Positions 33,775 to 42,295 of a DNA stretch of 61,659 nt are shown piece by piece. The translations under genes were made by a program, and so were the position numbers. The notes under the pieces were generated by a model that worked only from the letters and a program-made list of their open reading frames with translations, ran no database searches and was not told the DNA's origin. Each line of letters opens with the position of its first letter. Positions within the stretch are counted from its first letter, which is position 1. Source of the DNA: Flavobacterium hydatis (GTDB taxonomy: Bacteria; Bacteroidota; Bacteroidia; Flavobacteriales; Flavobacteriaceae); the NCBI RefSeq assembly GCF_000737695.1, contig NZ_JPRM01000037.1, positions 1 to 61,659 of the forward strand, given 5' to 3'.

Positions 33775-34575
33775 ATGACCCCAGAAAACAATTATATAGA
33801 AGTTAATAAAGAATCATGGAACAATCGAGTTGAGTCACATCTTAAATCTGACTTTTATGATTTAGAAGGTTTCCTAAAAGGAAATACTTCGTTAAACAGT
33901 ATCGAATTAGAATTACTAGGAGATATAAAAGGAAAAACAATCCTGCATTTGCAATGCCATTTTGGGCAAGATAGTATTTCTTTAGCAAGACTAGGCGCAA
34001 ATGTTACAGGCGTCGATTTATCAGACAAAGCAATAGAAAGCGCAAACAAACTTGCGCAAGAAACCAATACATCGGCTTCTTTTATTTGTTGTGATATTTA
34101 TGATTTACCAAACCATTTAAACCAAAAATTCGATATTGTTTTTGCAAGTTACGGAACAATCCCATGGCTACCAGATCTTGATAAATGGGCAAAATTAATT
34201 TCGGATTTCCTTAAGCCAAATGGCCAATTTGTATTTGCCGAATTTCATCCTGTAGTTTGGATGTTTGATGATGATTTTGAAAAAGTAGGATATAATTATT
34301 TCAACTCAGGAGCGATAATAGAAACTCAGGAAGGAACTTATGCTGATAAAAGTGCACCTATAGAACTAGAATATGTATGCTGGAATCATGGTATGAGCGA
34401 AGTTATAAATAGCCTAATTAAAAACGGACTAGAACTAAATTCTCTAAATGAATTTGATTATTCGCCATACAATTGCTTCAATAACATCATAGAATTTGAA
34501 CCAAAAAAATACAGAATAAAACATCTGGATAACAAAATCCCAATGGTATATTCTATCCTTGCAACAAAAAAATAG
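33775..34575 (+). CDS. Class I SAM-dependent methyltransferase
   Basis: 266 residues. The SAM site is TILHLQCHFGQDSISLARLG (motif I with CHFGQD), then VTGVDLSDKAIESANKL, FDIVFASYGTIPWLPDLDKW and FLKPNGQFVFAEFHP. The HLQCHFGQD form marks a well-known small branch of Methyltransf_11-like enzymes in which the Cys/His replace the glycine-rich GxGxG. Substrate unknown. It lies 38 bases after the SRPBCC gene, probably in the same transcript. Confidence 0.85.
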   Translation: MTPENNYIEVNKESWNNRVESHLKSDFYDLEGFLKGNTSLNSIELELLGDIKGKTILHLQCHFGQDSISLARLGANVTGVDLSDKAIESANKLAQETNTSASFICCDIYDLPNHLNQKFDIVFASYGTIPWLPDLDKWAKLISDFLKPNGQFVFAEFHPVVWMFDDDFEKVGYNYFNSGAIIETQEGTYADKSAPIELEYVCWNHGMSEVINSLIKNGLELNSLNEFDYSPYNCFNNIIEFEPKKYRIKHLDNKIPMVYSILATKK

Positions 34576-34589
34576 CAACCTCAAAAATT

Positions 34590-34747
34590 AAACATATAAG
34601 AGATATAAGTAAATATAAGCATGACTAACTCTTTGGATAAAGAACGTGGATAAAAAATCCGTTTAATCCGCGTTCCTCTACACACAATTTAAGTTAGCAA
34701 CTATTTACTTCGTAAACTTAAATGAACTTATATCCCTTATATGGTTA
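34590..34747. repeat. AAACATATAAG / CTTATATGGTT inverted-repeat element, solitary copy
   Basis: The left arm AAACATATAAGAGATATAAG (34590) and the right arm ending CTTATATGGTT (about 34747) are reverse-complementary over about 30 bases. A second hairpin (AACGTGGATAAA with ATCCGCGTT) is nested between them. Three related copies lie in tandem at 40744-41049. Confidence 0.7.
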
Positions 34748-34792
34748 GAATAGTTTAATTGAATCATATATTTCTTTTAAAATCATCACATT

Positions 34793-35218
34793 ATGCAAAC
34801 AACAATTGGATCCATTTTGGTCATCATTTTTCTATTTCTAGCAGGAATACATATTTATTGGGGATTTGGCGGAAAATGGGGATATGAAGCAGCAATACCA
34901 ACAACCGAAAACAATGAAAAACTAATGAGTCCGAAGCTAAAAGAATGTATGGTAGTTGCCATTGCACTGCTTATACTTTCGGTTTTAGTTTTAATAAAAT
35001 CTGGGATTATAACCTATATTTTGCCAAATTGGATACAAGAATATGGCATCTGCATTATTTTGATATTATTTATGATAAGAGCTATTGGTGACTTTAAGTA
35101 CGTGGGATTCTTTAAAAAAGTCAAAACCACAAAATTTGCACAAATGGATACAAAATACTTTTCGCCATTATGTTTATTAATTTCGCTTTTAGCGATAACA
35201 TTAGCATTAACAGCATAA
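34793..35218 (+). CDS. DUF3995 membrane protein
   Basis: 141 residues, four transmembrane helices. The first helix plus loop LFLAGIHIYWGFGGKWGYEAA and the central LIKSGIITYILP, then FMIRAIGDFKYVGFFKKV, match DUF3995. Function unknown. It is preceded by the repeat at 34590-34747, so it likely has its own promoter. Confidence 0.85.
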   Translation: MQTTIGSILVIIFLFLAGIHIYWGFGGKWGYEAAIPTTENNEKLMSPKLKECMVVAIALLILSVLVLIKSGIITYILPNWIQEYGICIILILFMIRAIGDFKYVGFFKKVKTTKFAQMDTKYFSPLCLLISLLAITLALTA

Positions 35219-35266
35219 TTTTTTGCGCTACTTTTACATAGAATAACAATATAATTTAAAACTAAA

Positions 35267-35722
35267 ATGGAATTAATTACAATCGAGGAGTTTTTCATTA
35301 TCGGATTATCGATAAGAACTACCAATGAAAATGAACAATCTGCAAAGGATATTCCAGCGCTTTGGAACAAATTCATGGCAGAAAATACAATCGAAAACAT
35401 TCCGAATAAAATAGATAATGCAATCTATTCTGTCTACACCGAATATGAAAAGGATTATACCAAACCATACACTACAATTTTAGGTTGTAAAGTTTCTAGT
35501 TTAGATAATATCCCAACCGGAATGACAGGGAAAACTATTGCAAAAGAAACCTACAAACAATTTACTGCCAAAGGAAATTTAGCCGATGGTATTGTAATCC
35601 AGAAATGGATAGAAATTTGGAACACTGATCTCAACAGAAAATATACTGCCGATTTTGAGATATACGGAGAAAAAGCATCCAATCCAGAAAATGCCGAAGT
35701 GCCTATTTTTATTGCTATTTAG
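35267..35722 (+). CDS. GyrI-like small-molecule-binding protein
   Basis: 151 residues of the GyrI/AraC-effector-binding fold: MELITIEEFFIIGLSIRTTN, DIPALWNKFMAENTIENIPN, IYSVYTEYEKDYTKPYTTIL, then WIEIWNTDLNRKYTADFEIY. These stand-alone domains bind hydrophobic cations or other small molecules. It lacks any DNA-binding part. It is 48 bases after the DUF3995 gene. Confidence 0.85.
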   Translation: MELITIEEFFIIGLSIRTTNENEQSAKDIPALWNKFMAENTIENIPNKIDNAIYSVYTEYEKDYTKPYTTILGCKVSSLDNIPTGMTGKTIAKETYKQFTAKGNLADGIVIQKWIEIWNTDLNRKYTADFEIYGEKASNPENAEVPIFIAI

Positions 35723-35774
35723 TGAATTTACTCATATCAGTTAATTTCAAAAAAAATGCTTTAATTTTCTAGAT

Positions 35775-35843
35775 TCTCTCGCAAAGTCGCAAAGACGCCA
35801 AGTTAAAATTTAGCTTTCTTGGCGACTTGGCGTCTTTGCGAGA
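35775..35843. repeat. Dispersed TTTGCG hairpin element, copy 3
   Basis: TCTCGCAAAGTCGCAAAG and GGCGTCTTTGCGAGA are arms of a long hairpin (about 69 bases in all) in the gap before the second Crp gene. Same family as 10986, 17743 and 51399. No promoter is visible within it. Confidence 0.85.
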
Positions 35844-35874
35844 ATTTATAACTACAACACTTATATAAACAATA

Positions 35875-36447
35875 ATGCAACCAAACCTAATTGAACACAT
35901 AAAAAAGTACGTCGAACTAAACGATGAACAAACCCAATTAGTTTTGGATAATATCAAGCCGATTACTCTAAAAAAGAAAAGCTATTTACTAGAAGAAGGA
36001 CAAATATGTTCTTCGCTTTATTTTGTAGAAAAAGGCTGTTTGCGTTTCTTTTTTATCAATGATAAAGGAACCGAGCAAATCACACAATTTGCAATCGAAA
36101 ACTGGTGGATTGCCGATTATATGAGTTTCGACACACAATCGCCTGCACAATTTTACATTCAGGCAATCGAAAACACCGAGGTTTATGCTTTTGATTATCA
36201 CAATCAGGAAAAATTATTTAGCCAATTACCTCAACTAGAACGTTACTTCCGCCTTGTTTTGCATAGAGCCTATTCGGCTGCTCAATTACGTATGAAGTAC
36301 CTATACGACTTTACAAAAGAAGAAAGCTACCAACATTTCATCACTCGATTTCCTGAGTTTGTGCAACGTATTCCGCAATACATGCTGGCATCCTACTTAA
36401 ATCTCACTCCAGAATATTTAAGTGAAATAAGAAAAAACGCACTTTAA
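35875..36447 (+). CDS. Crp/Fnr family transcriptional regulator
   Basis: 190 residues: a cNMP-type sensor (LLEEGQICSSLYFVEKGCLRF, then NDKGTEQITQFAIENWWIAD) and a C-terminal HTH half ending RIPQYMLASYLNLTPEYLSE. It is the branch typical of Bacteroidota, without FeS cysteines. It is about 35 percent like the regulator at 19027 by eye. The gene for an AhpD-like protein follows 78 bases downstream, a pairing often seen, and that gene is its probable target. Confidence 0.9.
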   Translation: MQPNLIEHIKKYVELNDEQTQLVLDNIKPITLKKKSYLLEEGQICSSLYFVEKGCLRFFFINDKGTEQITQFAIENWWIADYMSFDTQSPAQFYIQAIENTEVYAFDYHNQEKLFSQLPQLERYFRLVLHRAYSAAQLRMKYLYDFTKEESYQHFITRFPEFVQRIPQYMLASYLNLTPEYLSEIRKNAL

Positions 36448-36525
36448 TTTCATTTCTTAAACCAGCTTAAGATTTTTGATTTTTCCTATAAATATCTTTG
36501 TTTAATAATTTAAAACAAAGAAATC

Positions 36526-36972
36526 ATGAGCAAGAGAATTAAAATTGCACACACACAACCAACTGCAATAAAACCATTATTAGATTTGAATACTTATTTA
36601 GATTCAACTCCTTTAACCCACATACATCACGAATTAATAAAAATTAGAGCATCACAAATAAACGGTTGTGCATATTGCATCGATTTACACACAAAAGATG
36701 CCCGTAAATATGGCGAAACCGAACAACGTATCTATTTATTAAATGCTTGGAGAGAAGTTGATTTTTACTCTGAAGAAGAAAGAGCAATCTTGGCTCTGAC
36801 CGAAGAAATTACATTAATCAGTAATGGTGGAGTTTCAGACGAAACCTATCAAAAAGCAGCAAGTTTATTTGATGAAAATTATTTATCACATATCATAATG
36901 GCTATTATTACAATAAATGCCTGGAACAGAATTGGAGTTACAACCGAAATGAAACCAGCTTTAACGCGCTAA
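36526..36972 (+). CDS. Carboxymuconolactone decarboxylase / AhpD-like protein
   Basis: 148 residues with the AhpD core: ELIKIRASQINGCAYCIDLH, with Cys48, Cys51 and His55 (the CxxC-x3-H peroxidase/thiol site), then YGETEQRIYLLNAWREVDFY and EEITLISNGGVSDETYQ. It probably has thiol peroxidase or related redox activity, possibly protecting against oxidants. Preceded by a Crp-type regulator gene. Confidence 0.9.
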   Translation: MSKRIKIAHTQPTAIKPLLDLNTYLDSTPLTHIHHELIKIRASQINGCAYCIDLHTKDARKYGETEQRIYLLNAWREVDFYSEEERAILALTEEITLISNGGVSDETYQKAASLFDENYLSHIIMAIITINAWNRIGVTTEMKPALTR

Positions 36973-36983
36973 ACTTTTTTTTT

Positions 36984-37039
36984 AACCATTAAGATATTAA
37001 GAAAAAAATTAAGAGCTAAAACTTAATATCTTAATGGTT
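36984..37039. repeat. Perfect 18-bp inverted repeat
   Basis: AACCATTAAGATATTAAG (36984-37001) and CTTAATATCTTAATGGTT (37022-37039) are exact reverse complements with a 20-base spacer. The hairpin lies 12 bases after the AhpD-like gene, but its AT-rich stem has no good T-run, so it is a weak terminator candidate. The rest of 36973-37266 is AT-rich without an ORF. Confidence 0.85.
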
Positions 37040-37266
37040 TAATAATAACATTTTGAGTATTTTCGGATCGTTTTTTCATTCATTTTAGAGTAAAATCCTT
37101 ATTTTAAGATAATCAGAAAATTATAATCAATATTTTTTACATTATTATTTTATTGCCAAATTATTAATATTAAATACAAATTTTAATAAATACGCAACAT
37201 TAACAATTCTTCTTTTAGTTTCATTGCATTATTCAATTATCTTTGTGATAACAAAATTATAATATA

Positions 37267-38694
37267 ATGGAAGAATGTATATCGGTATTTGATATGCTTA
37301 AGATTGGTGTAGGACCTTCAAGCTCACACACCCTTGGACCTTGGCGTGCAGCAGAACGTTTTCTAGCTGAATTAAAAAGTGAAAATCTGTTTTCTCAAAT
37401 CACTCGTGTAAAAGTCGATTTGTATGGCTCTCTTTCTTTAACAGGAAAAGGACATGCTACCGATTTGGCAGTGATGTTAGGATTAAGTGGTCAGGATCCC
37501 GAATATATTCCTATAAACGACATTGCAGGAATTATAAAATCTATCGAAGATACCAATACAATTATACTTGGAAACGAGATAACCATTCCGTTTTTCTTTT
37601 TGCAAGATATTGTATTCAATAAAGAATTCTTACCGTTTCATGCCAATGGTTTAAAATTTACGGCTTACGCCAAAGATGATTCCGAATACGAGTCTATCTT
37701 CTACTCTATTGGTGGAGGATTTGTAGTAAAAGAAGAACGCGAAAACGCTAAAATAAAATCGGAGATAAAATGTGCATTTCCGTTTCCTATACAAAACGCA
37801 GCAGAACTTTTAGATTATACCATTACCCAAAACAAATCCATTTCGGAGATTGTTTATGAGAATGAAAAATCGATGCGTTCTGAAGAATTCATTAACAATG
37901 AATTAATGCGTATTTGGAACACCATGCTCGAATGTATGTACATCGGTTGTCACTCCGAAGGAATCCTTCCTGGTGGATTAAATGTACGCCGTAGAGCATT
38001 TGATATGCACCAAAACCTCATCGGTTTATCTAATTATAATTCTCCACAAACGTGGCTAGAAGAAATAAGAAAAACCGAAGTTAAATTTCGCCAAATCCTA
38101 AAATGGGTAAGTTGTTTTGCACTTGCCGTAAATGAGGTAAATGCTGCTTTAGGACGTGTAGTTACTGCTCCTACCAATGGTAGTGCTGGTGTAATTCCTG
38201 CCGTTTTAATGTACTATTTAGTAATCGAAAACCATAATGCAGGCGAAAAAGAAATAAAACAATTCCTGATGGTTGCAGGCGAAATAGGAAGTATCTTCAA
38301 GAAAGGATCTACAATTTCTGCAGCAATGGGAGGTTGTCAAGCCGAAATAGGTGTTTCATCATCTATGGCAGCAGCAGCACTTTGCGAATTAATGGGCGGA
38401 ACTCCTGCACAAGTTTTAATGGCAGCCGAAATAGCCATGGAACATCACTTAGGATTAACCTGTGACCCAATTGGCGGATTAGTACAAATACCTTGTATCG
38501 AAAGAAATACAATGGGAGCTATAAAAGCCATTAATGCAGCCGAACTAGCCCTAGAAACTGACTCTAAAAACGCAAAAGTACCACTAGATAAAGTAATCAA
38601 TACGATGTGGCAAACTGCAAAAGATATGAACTCTAAATACAAAGAAACCTCCGAAGGAGGATTAGCTGTAGCCGTGAATATGGCGGATTGCTAA
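37267..38694 (+). CDS. sdaA: L-serine ammonia-lyase, iron-sulfur type (SdaA)
   Basis: Deaminates L-serine to pyruvate and ammonia using a [4Fe-4S] cluster. The start MEECISVFDMLKIGVGPSSS, then SHTLGPWRAAERF, is the classical beta-part opening. The alpha part has GGLNVRRRA, AMGGCQAEIGVSSSMAAAAL and LGLTCDPIGGLVQIPCIERN, supplying the cluster Cys in GGCQ, TCDP and IPCIERN. At 475 aa it is a single-chain (alpha+beta fused) enzyme. It is the last gene of the long + strand block, and convergent with the kdp-associated kinase gene. Confidence 0.95.
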   Translation: MEECISVFDMLKIGVGPSSSHTLGPWRAAERFLAELKSENLFSQITRVKVDLYGSLSLTGKGHATDLAVMLGLSGQDPEYIPINDIAGIIKSIEDTNTIILGNEITIPFFFLQDIVFNKEFLPFHANGLKFTAYAKDDSEYESIFYSIGGGFVVKEERENAKIKSEIKCAFPFPIQNAAELLDYTITQNKSISEIVYENEKSMRSEEFINNELMRIWNTMLECMYIGCHSEGILPGGLNVRRRAFDMHQNLIGLSNYNSPQTWLEEIRKTEVKFRQILKWVSCFALAVNEVNAALGRVVTAPTNGSAGVIPAVLMYYLVIENHNAGEKEIKQFLMVAGEIGSIFKKGSTISAAMGGCQAEIGVSSSMAAAALCELMGGTPAQVLMAAEIAMEHHLGLTCDPIGGLVQIPCIERNTMGAIKAINAAELALETDSKNAKVPLDKVINTMWQTAKDMNSKYKETSEGGLAVAVNMADC

Positions 38695-38699
38695 TTTTA

Positions 38700-38925
38700 G
38701 TTTTCAGTACCAGTCGCAGTTTACAGTTATAAAAAAAGTGTTCAGTCACAGTCGCAGTTTTCAAAAACTACAAGATTGTACTGAACACTTTTCTATTTAT
38801 AAATTTCAATCACTGAAAACTGAAACTGGTACTGAGACTGAGACTGAAAACTAAAAACTTTTACCGCAAACAACTTAAACTGAAAACTGCGACTGGTACT
38901 GAAAACTGGTACTAAATACTAAAAC
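38700..38925. repeat. Cluster of CAGTACCAGTCGCAGTTT repeats, both orientations
   Basis: The interval between sdaA and the kinase gene contains CAGTACCAGTCGCAGTTT (38705) and reverse-complementary forms (AACTGCGACTGGTACTG near 38884) plus partial units (AACTGGTACTGA). It is a compound palindrome. No ORF. Confidence 0.75.
38734..38792. terminator. Bidirectional terminator between sdaA and the kinase gene
   Basis: AAAAGTGTTCAGT (38734-38746) and ACTGAACACTTTT (38780-38792) are perfect 13-base reverse complements with A/T runs at both ends. The position between two convergent genes fits a terminator for both strands. The loop of 33 bases is long. Confidence 0.65.
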
Positions 38926-40644
38926 CTAAGCTTTCAAAAGTCTAAACCAGAAAGAGCTTCCTAATCCCAACTCACTTTCTACGCCAATAGTTCCGTTTTG
39001 AGCTTCAATAAATTCTTTACTAATAGATAATCCAAGTCCCGTTCCTGATTTATGACTTCCCGGAATCTGGAAAAATTTATCAAATACTTTCGATTTATAA
39101 TGACTATCAATACCTTTTCCGGTATCAATTACTTCAAACACAATCTGATTTTTCTCTTTTTTCAGTTTAACTGTAATACTACTTTTTTCATAAGAGTATC
39201 TAATTGCATTCGTTAAGAAATTAATCATCACCCAAGTCGTTTTCTCCGAGTCCGCTTTAATATCTGCAAGATTAGGTTCACTCTCAATAATTAATTCTAT
39301 CTGCTTTTGTTCCGCTTGAACTTTTACAGCTTCCAGAGCATATTCTATTATTTTATACGGACTACATTGTCCAATATTAAGTTTGATATTACCAGTTTCT
39401 AGTTGTGCCATATCCAGCAATTCTCCTGTAATTTTTAGCAAGCGCTGGCTATCATCTTTAATACTATCTATTAATTGTTTTTGTTCCTCATTAATAGCGC
39501 CCGTGTTAGGTTTTTCTAATAGCTGAAGACTCAGTTTAATCGATGAAATTGGTGTTTTTAATTCATGCGAAACCGTTGCAATAAAATTAGTTTTAGCAAA
39601 ATCTAATTCTTTAAACAGTGTAATATTTCGCAATATAATTACATCGCCAATATTAATCGTTTGGTCCTCCCCTGTTGGCGTAATTGTAATATTAACGATT
39701 TCTTTATCAAAATAACTTTCCTTACCATCGGCAAAAATTTTCATTGGGTGCGCTTTAGTACTTTCCAGATCATTGATGATTAAAGATTTCATCAAATCAT
39801 TTTTTAGTGCCAGCGTTGTAGCCAGTTCCCCAATCACATCCTCAGATTTCATTCCGATAATCTTAAGCGCTTCATCATTTACAAATAAAACTTTCCCTTG
39901 ATTATCAAGTCCAATAATTGGATCGTGCATATTGTTTATTAAAGTCTCCAGTCGTTTCTTCTCAAATGATAATTTATACAAATTACTATCATGGTATTCC
40001 TCGAGTTTTTGAGCCATGGTATTAAACGATTTTGCTAAATCCCCAAACTCATTATGACTTGTAAAATGAACCCGTTCCGAATAGTTTTTATTCGCAATTT
40101 GCTTAATACTTTCTGTTAATTCCTTAATTGGATTAGCAATATTATTAGGTAAATTAATTAGTAAATTAAAAGCAATCAAAAAACAAAGAGTGCCTACAAT
40201 TGCAATCGAAAAATTAGCTGTTTCGGCAGTTTGCTTCGCTATATCGCTTTTCTGCTTGATGGCATTCATATTGAGTTTCATAATGGCAAAAATATCCTGA
40301 CGTATCTGACTTTTAATCGTTTGATCATCCCAGTTATTTTCTAATTTATTAAAACTCATTTGTAAATTAGTCGTTACCTTATCTTCGCCAGCTTCGGTTA
40401 CATTGGTAATTTGTTTTTTCAAATTGTCTTTAAAAATGACACTTGCTTTATCTCCATTACCACTTATTTCATCAAGCGAAGTGAGCATATTTCTAGAATA
40501 TTCCAATGTGTTATAATTGGCTTTCAAAATATTTTCGGTGTCTCCTTTTATCAAAAAAATATAAAAGGCACTCACTAATGCAAGGATAATTATCATCAAA
40601 AATAATAGTCCTACGCCCAAGTTTAATTTCGTTTTAATTTTCAT
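38926..40644 (-). CDS. Membrane sensor histidine kinase (HAMP-PAS-HisKA-HATPase), kdp-linked
   Basis: Two transmembrane helices (about 8-30 and 145-170) flank a small periplasmic helical domain. HAMP (about 165-215, NPIKELTESIKQIANKNYSE), PAS (about 235-335) and the kinase core follow. The phosphoacceptor is H360 in ATVSHELKTPISS; the N-box is VMINFLTNAIRYSY and the G boxes are DTGKGID and GTGLGLSIS. It lies last in the kdp locus, about 440 bases from the KdpD-like gene. I infer it takes the role of the missing kinase half of KdpD, phosphorylating the sigma-54 regulator at 49208. Confidence 0.85.
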   Translation of the reverse strand: MKIKTKLNLGVGLLFLMIIILALVSAFYIFLIKGDTENILKANYNTLEYSRNMLTSLDEISGNGDKASVIFKDNLKKQITNVTEAGEDKVTTNLQMSFNKLENNWDDQTIKSQIRQDIFAIMKLNMNAIKQKSDIAKQTAETANFSIAIVGTLCFLIAFNLLINLPNNIANPIKELTESIKQIANKNYSERVHFTSHNEFGDLAKSFNTMAQKLEEYHDSNLYKLSFEKKRLETLINNMHDPIIGLDNQGKVLFVNDEALKIIGMKSEDVIGELATTLALKNDLMKSLIINDLESTKAHPMKIFADGKESYFDKEIVNITITPTGEDQTINIGDVIILRNITLFKELDFAKTNFIATVSHELKTPISSIKLSLQLLEKPNTGAINEEQKQLIDSIKDDSQRLLKITGELLDMAQLETGNIKLNIGQCSPYKIIEYALEAVKVQAEQKQIELIIESEPNLADIKADSEKTTWVMINFLTNAIRYSYEKSSITVKLKKEKNQIVFEVIDTGKGIDSHYKSKVFDKFFQIPGSHKSGTGLGLSISKEFIEAQNGTIGVESELGLGSSFWFRLLKA

Positions 40645-40743
40645 TTTCTATGATTTACAAAACATTTTATTTTTTATCAAGTCTATAACTTTCTTCAAGC
40701 GTTTCATATAAACTTACAGAACTTAAGTGATTATTCTTTTTTT

Positions 40744-41049
40744 AAACATATAAGACATTTAAGTAAATATAAGTTTCCTAAAATACTTCTTAAACTAAAA
40801 AGTAATTTCCTCAAACAGCTTAACTGAACTTACATAACTTATATGGTAACTCTTATTTTCTTAAACATATAATACATTTAAGAAAATATAAGCTTATCTA
40901 AAAACTAAATTTAAATGAACTTACATAACTTATGTGGTTAATCCTTTCAAGCCAAACAACATTAATCTTTTTTAAACATATAAGGCATTTAAGTAAATAT
41001 AAGCCTATCCTCAAACAGCTTAACTGAACTTACATAACTTATATGGTTA
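40744..41049. repeat. Three tandem AAACATATAAG inverted-repeat elements
   Basis: Copies at about 40744-40849, 40863-40940 and 40974-41049. Each has a left arm AAACATATAAGACATTTAAG and AAATATAAG, and a right arm GAACTTACATAACTTATATGGTT that is roughly its reverse complement. They fill the 440-base gap between the histidine kinase and the KdpD-like gene. The central parts differ, so the units are hairpins with variable loops. A fourth copy is at 34590-34747. Confidence 0.8.
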
Positions 41050-41083
41050 ATCCTTTCAAACCAAACATCTCAAAATCTTACTT

Positions 41084-42211
41084 CTAAGATAAAATAACAA
41101 GATCGACATTCGATAAAGAAAGACGGCTCAATAAACGTCTAAAAATCGATGTCGACAAAATTACCTTAAAAAAGTTAAAATGAGGTTTCCCAATACAAAC
41201 CGTTGTAATTTCTTTTTGCTCTACAACCTTAAGCATTGTATCGGTAATATTAGTGCTTTCTATCTTAATTACTTCGGCACCGAGTTGAGTCGCCAATTTA
41301 AAATTATTAATTAAATGACGTTGTTTATCCAGTGCTATTTTATCACTGCTTTCCTTTGGTAACTGAACATACAAAACATACCAATCGCTATTGTAATAAC
41401 TTGCCAATCGGGCTGTTTTTCTAATAATATTCTTAGCTGTTCGCTCATTACTACTTATGCATGCCAGTAATTTTTCGTGTCGTAGCGCCTGAGTTTTAGG
41501 AACCTCATTTTCTACTTTTCGCACCACCTGACTTGCTACTTCTTTAAGAGCCAATTCTCGCAGTTGCAAAATCTGATCAGACTTAAAAAAATTATTCAGT
41601 GCTGTCTGGATTTTATCAGCCGTATAAATTTTCCCTTCTTTTAATCGGTCAATTAAATCTTCGGATGTTAAATCGATGTTTACAACCTCATCCGCCAATC
41701 GTAATACATTATCCGGAATTCGTTCCTTAACATCTACATTTGTAATTCGTTTTACATCTTGATTTAAACTCTCGATATGCTGAATATTAACTGCCGAAAT
41801 CACATTTATTCCAGATTCTAAAATCTCCAGAACATCCTGCCAGCGTTTTTCATTCTTACTGCCTTCTATGTTCGTATGTGCCAGTTCATCTACAATAACC
41901 ACCTCAGGACGCAGGTTAATTATAGCTTGCACATCCATTTCTTCCAGTTGCTTTCCTTTGTAAAAAATAGAACGACGCGGAATCACAGGCAAACCATCCA
42001 GCAATTCATGCGTTTCCTTACGATTATGCGTTTCTATATAACCGATTTTTACATCAATTCCGTTTTTTAACAACGTATGAGCTTCCTGTAGCATACGAAA
42101 AGTTTTGCCTACACCAGCACTCATACCAATGTAGACCTTAAACTTACCTTTACGGGATTTCTGAATTAAATCGAGAAAGTGCTTAACATTATTTTCCTTT
42201 TCGTTATCCAT
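41084..42211 (-). CDS. kdpD: KdpD N-terminal sensor protein without kinase domain
   Basis: 375 residues covering the N-terminal KdpD domain and the USP-like domain. Walker A is YIGMSAGVGKTFRML (about 27-40), then IGYIETHNRKETHELLDGLP and VVIVDELAHTNIEGSKN (Walker B) with KRWQDVLEIL. A universal-stress-like half (about 245-375) follows with LLACISSNERTAKNIIRKTA. The four transmembrane helices and the histidine kinase of full KdpD are missing, so the gene is a separate cytosolic sensor half. The protein probably senses K+ or c-di-AMP status and acts on a separate kinase. Confidence 0.9.
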   Translation of the reverse strand: MDNEKENNVKHFLDLIQKSRKGKFKVYIGMSAGVGKTFRMLQEAHTLLKNGIDVKIGYIETHNRKETHELLDGLPVIPRRSIFYKGKQLEEMDVQAIINLRPEVVIVDELAHTNIEGSKNEKRWQDVLEILESGINVISAVNIQHIESLNQDVKRITNVDVKERIPDNVLRLADEVVNIDLTSEDLIDRLKEGKIYTADKIQTALNNFFKSDQILQLRELALKEVASQVVRKVENEVPKTQALRHEKLLACISSNERTAKNIIRKTARLASYYNSDWYVLYVQLPKESSDKIALDKQRHLINNFKLATQLGAEVIKIESTNITDTMLKVVEQKEITTVCIGKPHFNFFKVILSTSIFRRLLSRLSLSNVDLVILS

Positions 42212-42295
42212 ATTTTATTGCATTATGCTGTAAGCAGTAAGCTTTAAGCAATGCGACTCTTATAAAGCCTATCGCTTAAAGCTTATAGCCTAAAG

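Noticed and set aside
109..38694. Chromosomal integron cassette array
   Set aside because: The same-strand array of small genes is suggestive, but I see no integrase and no attC-like sites flanking each gene; hairpins between genes are of several unrelated families.
40744..41049. Possible CRISPR array
   Set aside because: The three repeats are 75-105 bases long with complementary arms and variable loops; no 25-40 bp repeats with uniform spacers and no cas genes.
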